64,000 nucleotides of DNA from Leucobacter tardus (GCF_017583045.1 NZ_JAGFBF010000002.1:1-64000), one strand, 5' to 3'. Counted from the stretch's first letter, positions 46,628-56,417 are shown. Made by a program: numbers and translations. Notes: generated by a model not told the origin, from the sequence alone.

Positions 46628-48220
46628 ATGCCCCAGCGCTCCTCGTTCTTCATCACGACTCCGATCTTCTACGTCAACGACGCCCCGCACATCGGGCACG
46701 CGTACACGGAGGTCGCCGCAGACGTGCTGGCCAGGTGGCACCGCCAGGCGGGCGACGACACCTGGTTTCTGACGGGCACCGACGAGCACGGGCAGAAGAT
46801 TCTCCGCACGGCGACCGCGAACGGCGCGCATCCGAAGGAGTGGGCCGACCGGTTGGTCGAGTCGGAGTGGAAGCCGCTGCTCGACCTCATCGACATCTCG
46901 AACGACGACTTCATCCGGACGACCGATGAACGGCACGAGCGCGGCGTCGCCAACTTCTTGCAAGATCTGTACGACGCCGGGCACATCTATGCAGGCGAGT
47001 TCGAGGCCCTCTACTGCGTCGGCTGCGAAGAGTTCAAGCCGAAGAGCGAGATCGTCGACGGCGAGGGCGCATTCGAGGGGCAGAAGGTGTGCGCGATCCA
47101 CTCGAAGCCGCTCGAGCTGCTCCAGGAGAAGAACTACTTCTTCAAGATGAGCGCGTTCGCCGAGCGTCTGCTGAAGCTCTACGAGGAGCGCCCCGACTTC
47201 ATTCAACCGGCGAGTGCCCGGAACGAGGTCATCGCGTTCGTGCAGCAGGGGCTCGATGATCTCTCGATCTCGCGCACCTCGTTCGACTGGGGCATTCCGA
47301 TCCCGTGGGACGATGCGCACGTCACGTACGTGTGGTTCGATGCGCTGCTCAACTACGCGACGGCGATCGGCTACGGCACCGACACCGAGCAGTTCGCGCG
47401 GCGCTGGCCGGCGACGCACATCGTGGGCAAGGACATCCTGCGCTTCCACGCCGTCATCTGGCCGGCGATGCTCATGGCCGCGGGCGTCGAGGTGCCGCAC
47501 CAGGTCTTCGCGCACGGCTGGCTGCTCGTCGGCGGCGAGAAGATGTCGAAGTCGAAACTCACCGGGATCGCTCCCAACGAGATCACGGACACCTTCGGGT
47601 CGGATGCGTTCCGCTACTACTTCATGCGCGCGGTGTCGTTCGGCCAGGACGGCTCCTTCAGCTGGGAAGATCTCGCGGCTCGGTACCAGGCGGAGCTCGC
47701 GAACGGTTTCGGCAATCTCGCCAGCCGTCTCCTCGCGATGAACGCGAAGTACTTCGACGGCCGCGTGCCCGAGGAGTCCTCGATCGCGGACACCGAGGCG
47801 GAGTCGGCGATCCGCGATCTCGTGGCCACGGTCGCCGAGCGCGCCGACGAGCGTATCGAGGCGCTCGCGATCCACGAGGCCATCGCGGCGATCTGGGAAC
47901 TGGTCGACGCGCTGAACGGGTACATCACCGAGCAGCAGCCCTGGGTACTGGCGAAGGATCCTGAGCAGCGGGATCGCCTCGGCACGGTGCTCTACACCGT
48001 GACCGAGGGGCTGCGTGCGCTCGCCGAACTGCTGTCTCCCGTGATTCCGGAAGCCACGGCGAAGCTCTGGGCGGCACTCGGTGCGGAGGCAACGCTCGGA
48101 GCGCTCGATCAGCAGCCCCTGCGCGAGTCCGGTACCTGGGGCCGTCTGGTCTCCGGAACCGAGCAGCAGCCGCTCGCAGTGCTCTTCCCGCGCATCGACA
48201 GCGAGAGCGTCGGCTCGTGA
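46628..48220 (+). CDS. metG: Methionyl-tRNA synthetase
   Basis: A 530-residue class I synthetase. HIGH is at 21-24 (PHIGHAY) and KMSKS at 305-309 (KMSKSKL). A single zinc knuckle is visible as CVGCEEF...CAIH near residues 135-160, and there is no C-terminal tRNA-binding extension, as in the short MetG form of many actinobacteria. ATG 46628 is favoured by the leaderless box. It heads a run with tatD, rsmA and ispE. Confidence 0.97.
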   Translation: MPQRSSFFITTPIFYVNDAPHIGHAYTEVAADVLARWHRQAGDDTWFLTGTDEHGQKILRTATANGAHPKEWADRLVESEWKPLLDLIDISNDDFIRTTDERHERGVANFLQDLYDAGHIYAGEFEALYCVGCEEFKPKSEIVDGEGAFEGQKVCAIHSKPLELLQEKNYFFKMSAFAERLLKLYEERPDFIQPASARNEVIAFVQQGLDDLSISRTSFDWGIPIPWDDAHVTYVWFDALLNYATAIGYGTDTEQFARRWPATHIVGKDILRFHAVIWPAMLMAAGVEVPHQVFAHGWLLVGGEKMSKSKLTGIAPNEITDTFGSDAFRYYFMRAVSFGQDGSFSWEDLAARYQAELANGFGNLASRLLAMNAKYFDGRVPEESSIADTEAESAIRDLVATVAERADERIEALAIHEAIAAIWELVDALNGYITEQQPWVLAKDPEQRDRLGTVLYTVTEGLRALAELLSPVIPEATAKLWAALGAEATLGALDQQPLRESGTWGRLVSGTEQQPLAVLFPRIDSESVGS

Positions 48221-49128
48221 CGCAGGACGCCCCCGCCGGAGGGCTGCGCAAGCGGTCGCGCGATGGTGAGCGCGGTGATCCGAGTCGCCCGCCGATGCCC
48301 GAACCGCTGCCGGTGCCGCTCTACGACAATCACACCCACCTCGAATTCGAAGACGGCGTCGACGTGCTCGACCCTGCGGAATCCCTCGACCGCGCCACCG
48401 CGGTCGGGGTGCACGGCGTCGTCCAGGTCGGCACCGACCTCGAGACCAGTCGGTGGGGCGCGCAGCTCGCCGCCGCCGACTCGCGAGTGCTCGCCGCGGT
48501 CGCTCTGCACCCCAACGAAGCACCGCGTCTGGCCGCCCGCGGGTTGCTGAGCGAGCACCTCTCCGAGATCGCGCGTCTCGCCGCCGAACCGCGCGTGCGC
48601 GCGATCGGCGAGACCGGACTCGACTACTTCCGCACCGGTGAAGACGGCCGAGAAGACCAGATGGAGTCCTTCGAGGCGCACATCGAGATCGCGAAGGCCA
48701 ATGGTCTGGCGCTGCAGATCCACGATCGTGATGCCCACGACGACGTGGTCGCCACGCTGCTGCGCGTCGGCGCCCCCGAGCGCACCGTCTTCCACTGCTT
48801 CTCCGGAGACGTCGGACTCGCGCGGATCTGCGCGGACCGCGGGTGGTATCTCTCGTTCGCCGGGACGGTGACGTTCAAGAACGCACCCGCCCTGCGGGAG
48901 GCGCTCGCCATCACCTCGCCCGACCGGGTGCTCGTCGAGACCGACGCCCCGTTCCTCACGCCCGAACCGTTCCGCGGCCGTCCGAACGCCCCGTACCTCA
49001 TGCCGCACACCGTGCGCCGTATCGCCCAGGTGCTCGAGCAGCCGCTGGACGAGGTGTGCGCGCGACTCGCGAGGAACACCGAGCACGTCTACGGGCCGTG
49101 GTTGCTCGGCATGGAGCCCGAGGGGTGA
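48217..49128 (+). CDS. TatD-family metal-dependent hydrolase/DNase
   Basis: A 303-residue TIM-barrel hydrolase whose GTG start overlaps the metG stop (GTGA). Metal ligands are HTHLE near residue 40, IGETGLDYF near 131, QIHDRDAHD near 168, HCFSGD near 193 and ETDAPFL near 243. TatD proteins act as 3'-5' exonucleases or on related substrates; the exact role is unknown. The first 30 residues are basic and extra. metG-tatD-rsmA order is a widespread arrangement. Confidence 0.93.
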   Translation: MTQDAPAGGLRKRSRDGERGDPSRPPMPEPLPVPLYDNHTHLEFEDGVDVLDPAESLDRATAVGVHGVVQVGTDLETSRWGAQLAAADSRVLAAVALHPNEAPRLAARGLLSEHLSEIARLAAEPRVRAIGETGLDYFRTGEDGREDQMESFEAHIEIAKANGLALQIHDRDAHDDVVATLLRVGAPERTVFHCFSGDVGLARICADRGWYLSFAGTVTFKNAPALREALAITSPDRVLVETDAPFLTPEPFRGRPNAPYLMPHTVRRIAQVLEQPLDEVCARLARNTEHVYGPWLLGMEPEG

Positions 49129-50045
49129 ACCTGCTCGGACCGGCCGAGGTGCGGGAGCTCGCCGCGCGACTCGACGTGACGCCGACGAAGAAGCTCGGGC
49201 AGAACTTCGTCATCGATCCGAACACCGTGCGCAAGATCGTGCGCGCCGCCGGTGTCGAGCGCGGCGACCGCGTCATCGAGATCGGGCCGGGCCTCGGGTC
49301 CCTCACACTGGGGCTCACCGAAGCCGGAGCCCACGTGACCGCCATCGAGATCGATGGGCGGCTCGCCGCCGAACTGCCTCGCACCGCAGAGGCGATGCAA
49401 CCCGAGCTCGTCGATGGCGGACCCGAAGTCGGCTCTCTCCGCGTCGTCCACTCCGATGCCCTCGAACTCGCCGCCGAGCACCTCGACGCTCAGCTCGAGC
49501 GACCCGAAGTGCTCGTGGCGAACCTGCCGTACAACGTGTCGGTGCCGATCCTCATGCACCTCCTCGAACTCATCCCGTCCCTGCGCAGCGGGCTCGTGAT
49601 GGTCCAGGCCGAGGTCGGCTACCGCGTCGCGGCGGGGCCCGGCTCGAAGGAGTACGGTTCGCCGAGCGCCAAGGCCGCGTGGTACGGCGAGTGGCGAATC
49701 GCCGGCACCGTCAGTCGGCGCATCTTCTGGCCGGTGCCAGGCGTGGACTCGGTACTCGTCTCCTTCACGCGCCGCGACGCCCCGCGCGGCACCGACGTCG
49801 AGCGGGCCCAGACCTTCGCCCTCGTGAACGCCGCGTTCGCGCAGCGACGCAAGATGCTGCGACAGGCCCTGCAGTCCGTGCTCGGTCCGGCGCAACGCGT
49901 GGTCGAGCTGTGCGCGGCCGCGGGCGTCGATCCGACCGCTCGCGCCGAGCAGCTCGCCATCGACGAATACCTCGCCGTCGCCCGAGCCGCACTCGCCGCC
50001 GTCACAGAAGCGCCACCCGTCACCGATCAGGGCGGACTGCGGTAG
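49125..50045 (+). CDS. rsmA: 16S rRNA dimethyladenosine transferase
   Basis: A 306-residue SAM enzyme that dimethylates A1518 and A1519 of 16S rRNA (KsgA). [15 protein letters not shown] near residue 24, [13 protein letters not shown] near 50, and the catalytic [11 protein letters not shown] near 131 are intact. GTG 49125 overlaps the tatD stop (GTGA). Its stop codon TAG forms the first half of the downstream -10 box. Confidence 0.95.
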   Translation: MNLLGPAEVRELAARLDVTPTKKLGQNFVIDPNTVRKIVRAAGVERGDRVIEIGPGLGSLTLGLTEAGAHVTAIEIDGRLAAELPRTAEAMQPELVDGGPEVGSLRVVHSDALELAAEHLDAQLERPEVLVANLPYNVSVPILMHLLELIPSLRSGLVMVQAEVGYRVAAGPGSKEYGSPSAKAAWYGEWRIAGTVSRRIFWPVPGVDSVLVSFTRRDAPRGTDVERAQTFALVNAAFAQRRKMLRQALQSVLGPAQRVVELCAAAGVDPTARAEQLAIDEYLAVARAALAAVTEAPPVTDQGGLR

Positions 50046-50048
50046 CGT
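50043..50048 (+). promoter_or_regulatory. Leaderless -10 box for ispE, overlapping the rsmA stop
   Basis: TAGCGT begins with the rsmA stop codon and ends 7 nt before ATG 50056. It also rules out a start at GTG 50047. Confidence 0.5.
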
Positions 50049-50055
50049 GAGTGGC

Positions 50056-50991
50056 ATGGAGTCGAGGCAGTCAGGCCGATCGGTCACGGTGCGCGCGCCG
50101 GGCAAGATCAACGTCTTCTTCCGCGTCGGCGCACTGCAGCACGACGGGTACCACAGCGTCGCCTCGCTCTACCAGGCGGTCTCGCTGTACGAAGAGGTGA
50201 CGGCGACGCACGCCGAGGGGCGCAGCGTGCGGTTCTCGGGGCCCATCGACACCAGTGCGCTGGCCACCGACGACTCCAATCTCGCGATGCGCGCGGCCGC
50301 GCTGCTCATGCAGGAGACGGGGTACTCCGGCGGTGTCGCCCTCTCGATCGTGAAGCGCGTGCCGATCGCCGGAGGCATGGGAGGCGGCTCGGCCGACGCC
50401 GCGGCCACCCTGCTCGCGTGCGACGAACTGTGGGGGACCGGACTCGGCCGGACCGGACTGCTGCCGCTCGCGGCTCGGCTCGGTGCGGACGTGCCCTTCG
50501 CTCTCGAGGGCGGCACCGCGGTCGGCACCGGACGCGGCGACGAGCTCAGTCACGCTTTGGCGAAGGGCACGTTCCACTGGGTGCTCGCATTGCCTGACGG
50601 CGGTCTCAGCACGCCGACCGTGTACTCGGCACTCGACCGGCACCGCGACGAGCACCCCGCCGAGCTCGCCCCGCCGCCCGAACCGGTGAAGGTCGACACG
50701 GCCGTGCTGCAGGCGGTGCGGATCGGCGACCCCGAATCGCTCGCGAACGCCATGCACAACGATCTGCAGGCCGCCGCGGTGAAGCTCGCCCCGAACCTGC
50801 TCGAGGTCATGGAGCTCGGAGAGCAGCGCGGTGCTCTCGCCGGGATCGTCTCGGGTTCCGGACCGACCGTGGCGTTCCTGGCGCAGGACAACCGATCGGC
50901 GGCCGAACTGCAGCGCGTGCTGACGCGCTCCGGGGTGCGCTCGCTCACCGCGACGGGCCCGGTGCCCGGCGCGCGCGTGATCGAGAGCTGA
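50056..50991 (+). CDS. ispE: 4-Diphosphocytidyl-2-C-methyl-D-erythritol kinase
   Basis: A 311-residue GHMP kinase of the MEP isoprenoid pathway. [14 protein letters not shown] is at the N-terminus, the ATP loop [20 protein letters not shown] near residue 102, and the C-terminal [11 protein letters not shown] near 270. ATG 50056 fits the leaderless box. In the same direction as rsmA, a frequent pairing. Convergent with the lipoprotein gene, only 6 bp apart. Confidence 0.95.
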   Translation: MESRQSGRSVTVRAPGKINVFFRVGALQHDGYHSVASLYQAVSLYEEVTATHAEGRSVRFSGPIDTSALATDDSNLAMRAAALLMQETGYSGGVALSIVKRVPIAGGMGGGSADAAATLLACDELWGTGLGRTGLLPLAARLGADVPFALEGGTAVGTGRGDELSHALAKGTFHWVLALPDGGLSTPTVYSALDRHRDEHPAELAPPPEPVKVDTAVLQAVRIGDPESLANAMHNDLQAAAVKLAPNLLEVMELGEQRGALAGIVSGSGPTVAFLAQDNRSAAELQRVLTRSGVRSLTATGPVPGARVIES

Positions 50992-50997
50992 GACCGC

Positions 50998-51420
50998 TCA
51001 GTCCTCGGGGGCCAGGAAATAGAGGCCGGTGATCTGTCCGCCGGCGTCGATCGAGAGCTGCATGTCGACCGGATCGGTGCTCGAGCTCTCGAGCCGGATC
51101 ACCGACTGCGTCTCACCCGCTGCGTAGTCGGTGACGGTGTAGGGGCGTGCGGGCCGCACGTTCTCGGTGACGATGCCGACGAACTCGGACGCGGGCACTT
51201 CCTCGAGGAATGCCGGGTGCAACGCCGCTTCCCACTCCTCCTCGGTGGTCTCGGCGTCGTCGTTCAAGATGTCGACGACCCACTGGGTGCGGTCGCCGAC
51301 CACCGTGTCGGGCACCGGTACCGCTTCGGGGGTCTCGTCGGGGATCATCGAGCTGCATCCGACGCTGATGAGCACCGCGGCGCAGGCCCCCGCGATGGCG
51401 AGCGTGCGACGAGCTTTCAT
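50998..51420 (-). CDS. Putative lipoprotein with a stand-alone ORF12/Cpe N-terminal-like domain
   Basis: A 140-residue protein. ATG 51420 gives a lipoprotein signal (MKARRTLAIAGACAAVLISVGC, lipobox SVGC, Cys22). The mature part (TQWVVDILN...HPAFLEEVPASEFVGIVTE...YAAGETQSVIRL...ITGLYFL) resembles the N-terminal cystatin/steroid-isomerase-like domain of Cpe/ORF12 serine hydrolases, but the beta-lactamase-like catalytic domain is absent. Function unknown; likely attached to the outer face of the membrane. The resemblance rests on pattern memory and should be checked by profile search. Confidence 0.65.
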   Translation of the reverse strand: MKARRTLAIAGACAAVLISVGCSSMIPDETPEAVPVPDTVVGDRTQWVVDILNDDAETTEEEWEAALHPAFLEEVPASEFVGIVTENVRPARPYTVTDYAAGETQSVIRLESSSTDPVDMQLSIDAGGQITGLYFLAPED

Positions 51421-51505
51421 AGGCGAGTCCAATCCTGTGCGGCGGTCGGTGAACGCGTCCTTCGAGCCTATCGACCGCGCACGGGTTCCCGCGAAGCCCA
51501 GCCGG

Positions 51506-51511
51506 TAGGCT
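51506..51511 (+). promoter_or_regulatory. -10 box for the ABC-F gene
   Basis: TAGGCT ends 9 nt before ATG 51521; GGAGG lies between, so both leaderless and very short-leader starts are possible. Confidence 0.45.
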
Positions 51512-51520
51512 GGAGGCCTT

Positions 51521-53335
51521 ATGGCGCATTTGCTGGGGGCCGAGGCCCTGCACCTCGAAGTACCGACCAAAGTCGTATTCGACTCCGTGACGATCGGCGT
51601 CGCCGCGGGCGATCGCATCGGCATCGTGGGGCGCAACGGCGACGGCAAATCCAGTCTGCTCATGATGCTGGCCGGACGCCGGGATCCCGATGGCGGACGC
51701 GTGACCATGCGCGGCGGCACGACGATCGGCGTGCTCGATCAGGCCGACGTCTTCGTGACCGATGAGACCGTCGGCAACGCGGTCGTCGGTGATGCCGCCG
51801 AGCACGAGTGGGCGAGCGACCCGCGCGCGCGAGACGTCATCGAGGGGCTCATCGCCGACCTGCCGTGGGACGCCCGCGTCGACGCGCTCTCGGGCGGACA
51901 GCGCCGCCGCGTCGCCCTCGCACGGTTGCTCGTCGGCGACTGGGACATCCTGGCACTCGACGAGCCGACGAACCACCTCGATGTCGAGGCGATCTCCTGG
52001 CTCGCCGAGCACCTCAAGCGGCGCTGGGCAGCGAGCCAGGGGGCGCTCCTCGTCGTCACGCACGACCGTTGGTTCCTGGATGAGGTGTGCAACGCCACCT
52101 GGGAGGTGCACGACCGCATCGTCGAGCCGTTCGAGGGCGGGTACGCCGCGTACATTCTGCAGCGCGTCGAGCGCGACCGTCAGGCCGCCACGATCGAGCA
52201 GAAGCGGCAGAACCTCGCCCGGAAGGAGCTGGCGTGGTTGCGTCGCGGAGCGCCGGCCCGCACCTCGAAACCGAAGTTCCGCATCGACGCCGCGAACGAG
52301 CTCATCGCCGATGTACCGGCCGTGCGCGACTCGGTCTCGCTGCAGTCGATGGCGGTGCAGCGGCTCGGCAAGGAGGTCGTGAACCTGCTCGACGCCGGTG
52401 TCGCGTACGGGGACCGATCGGTGCTCGAAGACGTCGAGTGGCTGCTCGCTCCAGGAGAGCGCACGGGCATCCTCGGCGTGAACGGCGCGGGCAAGTCCAC
52501 GCTGCTGGGGCTCATCGCCGGCACCGTCGAGCCCACGAGTGGTCGCGTGAAGCGCGGCAAGACGGTCAAGGTCGCGACCCTCACTCAACGGCTCGACGAG
52601 CTCGAGGAGCACCTCCACGAGCCCGTCCGCGTCGTCATCGGTCGTCTGCGCACGAGTTTCTCCGTGGGGTCGGGATCCAAAGCGCAAGAACTCACTCCCT
52701 CGCAGCTGCTCGAGCGGATGGGGTTCTCGAGCGCGCAGCTGTCGACCCCGGTGAAAGACCTCTCCGGAGGGCAGAAGCGACGCCTCCAGCTGCTCCTGAT
52801 CCTGCTCGATCAGCCGAACGTGCTGATCCTCGACGAGCCGACCAACGACCTCGACACCGACATGCTCGCGGCGATGGAGGATCTGCTCGACTCGTGGCCT
52901 GGCACGCTCATCGTCGTGAGCCACGACCGGTACTTCCTCGAACGCGTCACCGATCAGCAGTACGCGATCCTGGATCGTCATCTGCGGCACCTGCCCGGGG
53001 GCGTGGACGAGTACCTGCGGCTGCGGGCGGCGCAGGATCACGGCACCTCGGCACCGACCGCTGCGGGGAACGGGGCATCGACGACGGCGCAGGCCGTGGC
53101 GACTCCCGCGCTGTCCGGGGCCGAGTTGCGCTCCGCGCAGAAGGAGCTCTCGTCGATCGAGCGGAAGATGGAGAAGCTGCAGTCGGATATCGCGCGCTCG
53201 CGAGACGGGCTCGCCGATCTCGACCAGACCGACTTCCAGCTCCTGAACGCCGAGATGTCCAAGATCACCGCGCTCGAGGACGAGGTCGTCGCGCTCGAGG
53301 AGCGCTGGATGGAGCTTTCCGAGCTGGTGGAGTAG
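51521..53335 (+). CDS. ABC-F family ATPase (Uup-like)
   Basis: A 604-residue soluble protein with two ABC domains and no membrane segment. Walker A motifs are GRNGDGKSS (about 37-45) and GVNGAGKST (about 322-330); signatures LSGGQRRRVALA and LSGGQKRRLQL; Walker B DEPTNHLD and DEPTNDLD. A linker of about 60 residues with basic helices separates the domains, and a C-terminal coiled coil (residues 545-600, ELRSAQKELSSIERKMEKLQ) matches the Uup-type DNA/ribosome-associated tail. ABC-F proteins act on the ribosome; some give antibiotic resistance, but nothing here indicates that. Confidence 0.92.
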   Translation: MAHLLGAEALHLEVPTKVVFDSVTIGVAAGDRIGIVGRNGDGKSSLLMMLAGRRDPDGGRVTMRGGTTIGVLDQADVFVTDETVGNAVVGDAAEHEWASDPRARDVIEGLIADLPWDARVDALSGGQRRRVALARLLVGDWDILALDEPTNHLDVEAISWLAEHLKRRWAASQGALLVVTHDRWFLDEVCNATWEVHDRIVEPFEGGYAAYILQRVERDRQAATIEQKRQNLARKELAWLRRGAPARTSKPKFRIDAANELIADVPAVRDSVSLQSMAVQRLGKEVVNLLDAGVAYGDRSVLEDVEWLLAPGERTGILGVNGAGKSTLLGLIAGTVEPTSGRVKRGKTVKVATLTQRLDELEEHLHEPVRVVIGRLRTSFSVGSGSKAQELTPSQLLERMGFSSAQLSTPVKDLSGGQKRRLQLLLILLDQPNVLILDEPTNDLDTDMLAAMEDLLDSWPGTLIVVSHDRYFLERVTDQQYAILDRHLRHLPGGVDEYLRLRAAQDHGTSAPTAAGNGASTTAQAVATPALSGAELRSAQKELSSIERKMEKLQSDIARSRDGLADLDQTDFQLLNAEMSKITALEDEVVALEERWMELSELVE

Positions 53336-53338
53336 CGT
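53333..53338 (+). promoter_or_regulatory. Leaderless -10 box for the VOC gene, overlapping the ABC-F stop
   Basis: TAGCGT begins with the ABC-F stop codon and ends 7 nt before ATG 53346. Confidence 0.5.
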
Positions 53339-53345
53339 CCGCTGT

Positions 53346-54002
53346 ATGACCGTTCCGCAGCAGCTCGACCACATCGTCATCGCCGGCCCCGATCTGGACG
53401 CCCTCGTCGCCTGGTTCGCCGACCGGACGGGCGTGACCGCCGCCCCCGGCGGTGCGCATCCGACGGGGACCGCGAACGCGCTCATCGCGCTCACGATCGA
53501 CGGTGCCCGCGGACCGCAGTACCTCGAGCTCATCGGGCCGGACCCCGATCGCGGCGATCCGGGCCTGCCGTCGATGTTCGGCATCGACCGGCTCAGCGGG
53601 CCGACCGTGCAGACGTACGCGGTGCACCCGGCCGACATCGAGGCGACCGTGGCGGAGGCGCGCGAGCGCGGCGTCGATCTCGGCGAGGTCGCCGACCTGT
53701 CGCGGCACACACCGAATGGTGAGCTCCTGGAATGGCGCCTCGCCGGTGTGCGCGGTCCGCGGCGCGAGATCCCCTTCGTTATCGACTGGGGCGGCACCCC
53801 GCACCCGGGGCTCGGAGATATGCCGCTCCTCGAACTGCGGTCGTTCACGTGGGTCGAGAGCGATGCGACCCGTCGCCGCGAGCTCAGCGCGGCGCTCGGC
53901 GCACTCGGTCTCGGTGTCGGAGCCGCAGAGGTCGTGGACGGGAGCGACTCGGGATTCAGGCTCGAACTCGTGCGGGCGGACGGCGGCACCGCGATCCTCT
54001 GA
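53346..54002 (+). CDS. VOC-fold (glyoxalase-like) protein
   Basis: A 218-residue protein with a glyoxalase_3-like domain: LDHIVIAGPDLDALVAWFADRTGV at the start, then QYLELIGPDP near residue 60. The His and Glu positions fit one metal site, but the second half (LLELRSFTWVESDATRRRE) lacks an obvious second pair. Substrate unknown. The last part (residues 145-218) forms a second small domain typical of this family. Confidence 0.8.
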   Translation: MTVPQQLDHIVIAGPDLDALVAWFADRTGVTAAPGGAHPTGTANALIALTIDGARGPQYLELIGPDPDRGDPGLPSMFGIDRLSGPTVQTYAVHPADIEATVAEARERGVDLGEVADLSRHTPNGELLEWRLAGVRGPRREIPFVIDWGGTPHPGLGDMPLLELRSFTWVESDATRRRELSAALGALGLGVGAAEVVDGSDSGFRLELVRADGGTAIL

Positions 54003-54079
54003 GCGTTCGAGCGAGCACTCGCGCGATGGCAGGCCGGACGGTGGAATGCAACCCGGTATCAGTGGCGACACGGCGTTGT

Positions 54080-54085
54080 TAGCGT
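54080..54085 (+). promoter_or_regulatory. Candidate -10 box upstream of the catalase gene
   Basis: TAGCGT lies about 95 nt before GTG 54180. The 54003-54179 spacer otherwise holds only the Shine-Dalgarno sequence AGGAG at 54167-54171. No clear stress-sigma promoter is recognised. Confidence 0.35.
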
Positions 54086-54179
54086 GGCTCCCACTTCGCG
54101 CCGCGCAACAGGAGTACGCAGTGAGAGCGTTGCGCACGGCGGAAGCGCACCCCGCACACCGATGTCAGGAGCATGCACC

Positions 54180-56363
54180 GTGTCACCACACATTCCTGGA
54201 GCCCCGGCTCCCACGCCCCCGCCCGTTGCAGAGCCCACCGAAGCGCGCGAGCCGCTGCCCCCGAAGGACGATCAGCAGGGTCCTGAGACCGTCAGTGCGA
54301 CCGGTGAACGGTCCGGAGCTGACCAGGACGTCCGTGCGCAGCGCGGATCCTTCCTCACGACGTCGCAGGGTGCCCGCATCCGCGACACCGACCACTCGCT
54401 GAAGGCGGGGCCGCGCGGACCGACGCTGCTGCAGGACCACCACCTCCGCGAGAAGATCACCCACTTCGACCACGAGCGCATTCCCGAACGCGTTGTGCAC
54501 GCGCGCGGTGCTGCGGCGCACGGCGTCTTCGAGTCCTACGGCAACGCGGCGAACCTCACCTGCGCGAAGTTTCTCGCCGAGAAGACGACCGTGCCGGTGT
54601 TCACCCGGTTCTCGACCGTGGTCGGCTCGCGCGGGTCCGCGGATGCCGTGCGCGACACCCGCGGATTCGCCACCAAGATGTACACCGACGAGGGAACGTT
54701 CGACCTGGTCGGAAACAACATTCCCGTGTTCTTCATCCAGGACGGCATCAAGTTCCCGGACATCGTGCACGCCGCGAAGCCTCATCCGGATCGCGAGATC
54801 CCGCAGGCGCAGAGCGCGCACGACACGTTCTGGGACTTCGTCTCCCTGCACACGGAAGCCCAGGCGCACGTGATGTGGCAGATGTCCGACCGCGCCATCC
54901 CGCGCTCGTACCGCACCATGGAAGGGTTCGGGGTCCACACGTTCCGGCTGGTGAATGCCGAGGGGCAGAGCTCCCTCGTGAAGTTCCACTGGAAGCCGAA
55001 GCTCGGCGTGCACTCGGTGCTGTGGGAGGAGGCCCAGCTGATCAACGGCGCCGACCCCGACTTCCACCGACGCGACCTGGCCGATGCGATCGAGGCCGGC
55101 GCGTACCCGCAGTGGGAGCTCGGCGTCCAGGTGTTCCCCGACACCGACGAGGAGGTGTTCGCGGGCATCGACCTGCTCGACCCGACGAAGATCGTGCCCG
55201 AGGAGCTCGCCCCTGTGAAGCCCATCGGCATGCTCACGCTGAACGCCAACCCGAAGAACTACTTCGCCGAGACCGAGCAGGTCGCGTTCCACCCCGGCCA
55301 CCTGGTGCCCGGCATCGAGGTCACCAACGATCCGCTGCTGCAGGCGCGTCTGTTCTCGTACATCGACACGCAGATCACGCGTCTCGGGGGGCCGAACTTC
55401 TCGCAGATCCCGATCAACCGGCCGCACGCGCCCGTCAACGACATGCTGCGCGACGGCTTCCACCAGTCGGCGGTGCACACCGGCGTCGCCCCGTACCGGC
55501 CGAACTCGCTCGACGGCGGGTGCCCCTTCCACGCCGGCGACGGCCAGGCGGCACTGATCGACTTCCCGGAAGCGGTGCAGGAGGCGGTGAAGCTGCGCGA
55601 GTCCCCGGCATCGTTCGAGGATCACTACTCGCAGGTGACGCAGTTCTTCCGCAGTCTCATGCCCGCCGAGCAGGATCACGTGATCCAGGCGTACACGTTC
55701 GAGCTCGGCAAGTGCTTCGAGCCTGCGATCCGCGAGCGGCAGTTGCAGCGACTCGCGAATATCGACGCCGACCTGTGCGCCGCGGTGGCGACGGGGCTCG
55801 GCATGACGGCTCCGGATCCGGAGCAGCCGCCGCGCGACTCCGAGCCGAGCCCGGCGCTGTCGCAGATCGGCGGCACATGGCCCGTGGACGGACGCATCAT
55901 CGGCATCGCCGTGGACGCGGACAGCGACGCGGCGACGGTCGCCGATCTCGCCGAGCGCATCGACGACGCGGGTATGGTGCCGCTCATCATCGCACCGACC
56001 GCCGGGACCCTCGACGATGGGACCCCGATCCAACGCACCTACCTGACGGCGCGCTCCGTGGAGTTCGACGCGATCGTGTTCGCGACGGTGCAGGGTGCGC
56101 CCGCCGCGGACGCGGTCCCGGATCGCGACGCCAAGGCGGGGGATCCCGTCGGCCGCGGGCCGGTCGATCCGCGGCTCGTGCTCTTGGCGGCCGAGGCGTT
56201 CCGGCACGCGAAGGCGGTGCTGTTCACGGAGCAGACGCCGATCCCCGAGGCGGCGGGAATCGATCGGAATGCGCCCGGTGTGCTCGTGGGTGCCCCGCTC
56301 GATCACCTCGACGATCTCGTCGGTCTGCTCGGGCAGCACCGGGTGTGGGAGCGCTTCGCCTGA
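54180..56363 (+). CDS. Large-subunit (HPII-like) monofunctional catalase
   Basis: A 727-residue heme catalase, the long clade 2 form. GTG 54180 has AGGAG 8 nt upstream; an in-frame ATG at 54162 is an alternative. Catalytic residues are His107 (RVVHARGAAAHGVFE), Asn180 in LVGNNIPVFF, and the proximal heme ligand Tyr394 in RLFSYIDTQITR. Residues 575-727 form the extra flavodoxin-like (DJ-1/GATase1-type) domain of HPII. Decomposes hydrogen peroxide; it precedes, convergently, an SDR and a pyruvate-oxidase-like gene typical of general stress regulons. Confidence 0.95.
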   Translation: MSPHIPGAPAPTPPPVAEPTEAREPLPPKDDQQGPETVSATGERSGADQDVRAQRGSFLTTSQGARIRDTDHSLKAGPRGPTLLQDHHLREKITHFDHERIPERVVHARGAAAHGVFESYGNAANLTCAKFLAEKTTVPVFTRFSTVVGSRGSADAVRDTRGFATKMYTDEGTFDLVGNNIPVFFIQDGIKFPDIVHAAKPHPDREIPQAQSAHDTFWDFVSLHTEAQAHVMWQMSDRAIPRSYRTMEGFGVHTFRLVNAEGQSSLVKFHWKPKLGVHSVLWEEAQLINGADPDFHRRDLADAIEAGAYPQWELGVQVFPDTDEEVFAGIDLLDPTKIVPEELAPVKPIGMLTLNANPKNYFAETEQVAFHPGHLVPGIEVTNDPLLQARLFSYIDTQITRLGGPNFSQIPINRPHAPVNDMLRDGFHQSAVHTGVAPYRPNSLDGGCPFHAGDGQAALIDFPEAVQEAVKLRESPASFEDHYSQVTQFFRSLMPAEQDHVIQAYTFELGKCFEPAIRERQLQRLANIDADLCAAVATGLGMTAPDPEQPPRDSEPSPALSQIGGTWPVDGRIIGIAVDADSDAATVADLAERIDDAGMVPLIIAPTAGTLDDGTPIQRTYLTARSVEFDAIVFATVQGAPAADAVPDRDAKAGDPVGRGPVDPRLVLLAAEAFRHAKAVLFTEQTPIPEAAGIDRNAPGVLVGAPLDHLDDLVGLLGQHRVWERFA

Positions 56364-56380
56364 CGCGGGCGAGACGACGC

Positions 56381-56417
56381 GGCGGGGCCGGGACGCGCAG
56401 TGCGTCCCGGCCCCGCC
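56381..56417. terminator. Bidirectional terminator between catalase and SDR genes
   Basis: GGCGGGGCCGGGACGC (56381-56396) pairs perfectly with 56402-56417 across a 5-nt loop, between convergent genes. Confidence 0.75.

Noticed and set aside
54121..54402. GTG frame with AGGAG upstream, overlapping the catalase start
   Set aside because: It is out of frame with the catalase, overlaps it for more than 200 bp and gives an Arg/Pro-rich peptide with no family, so it is judged a shadow.
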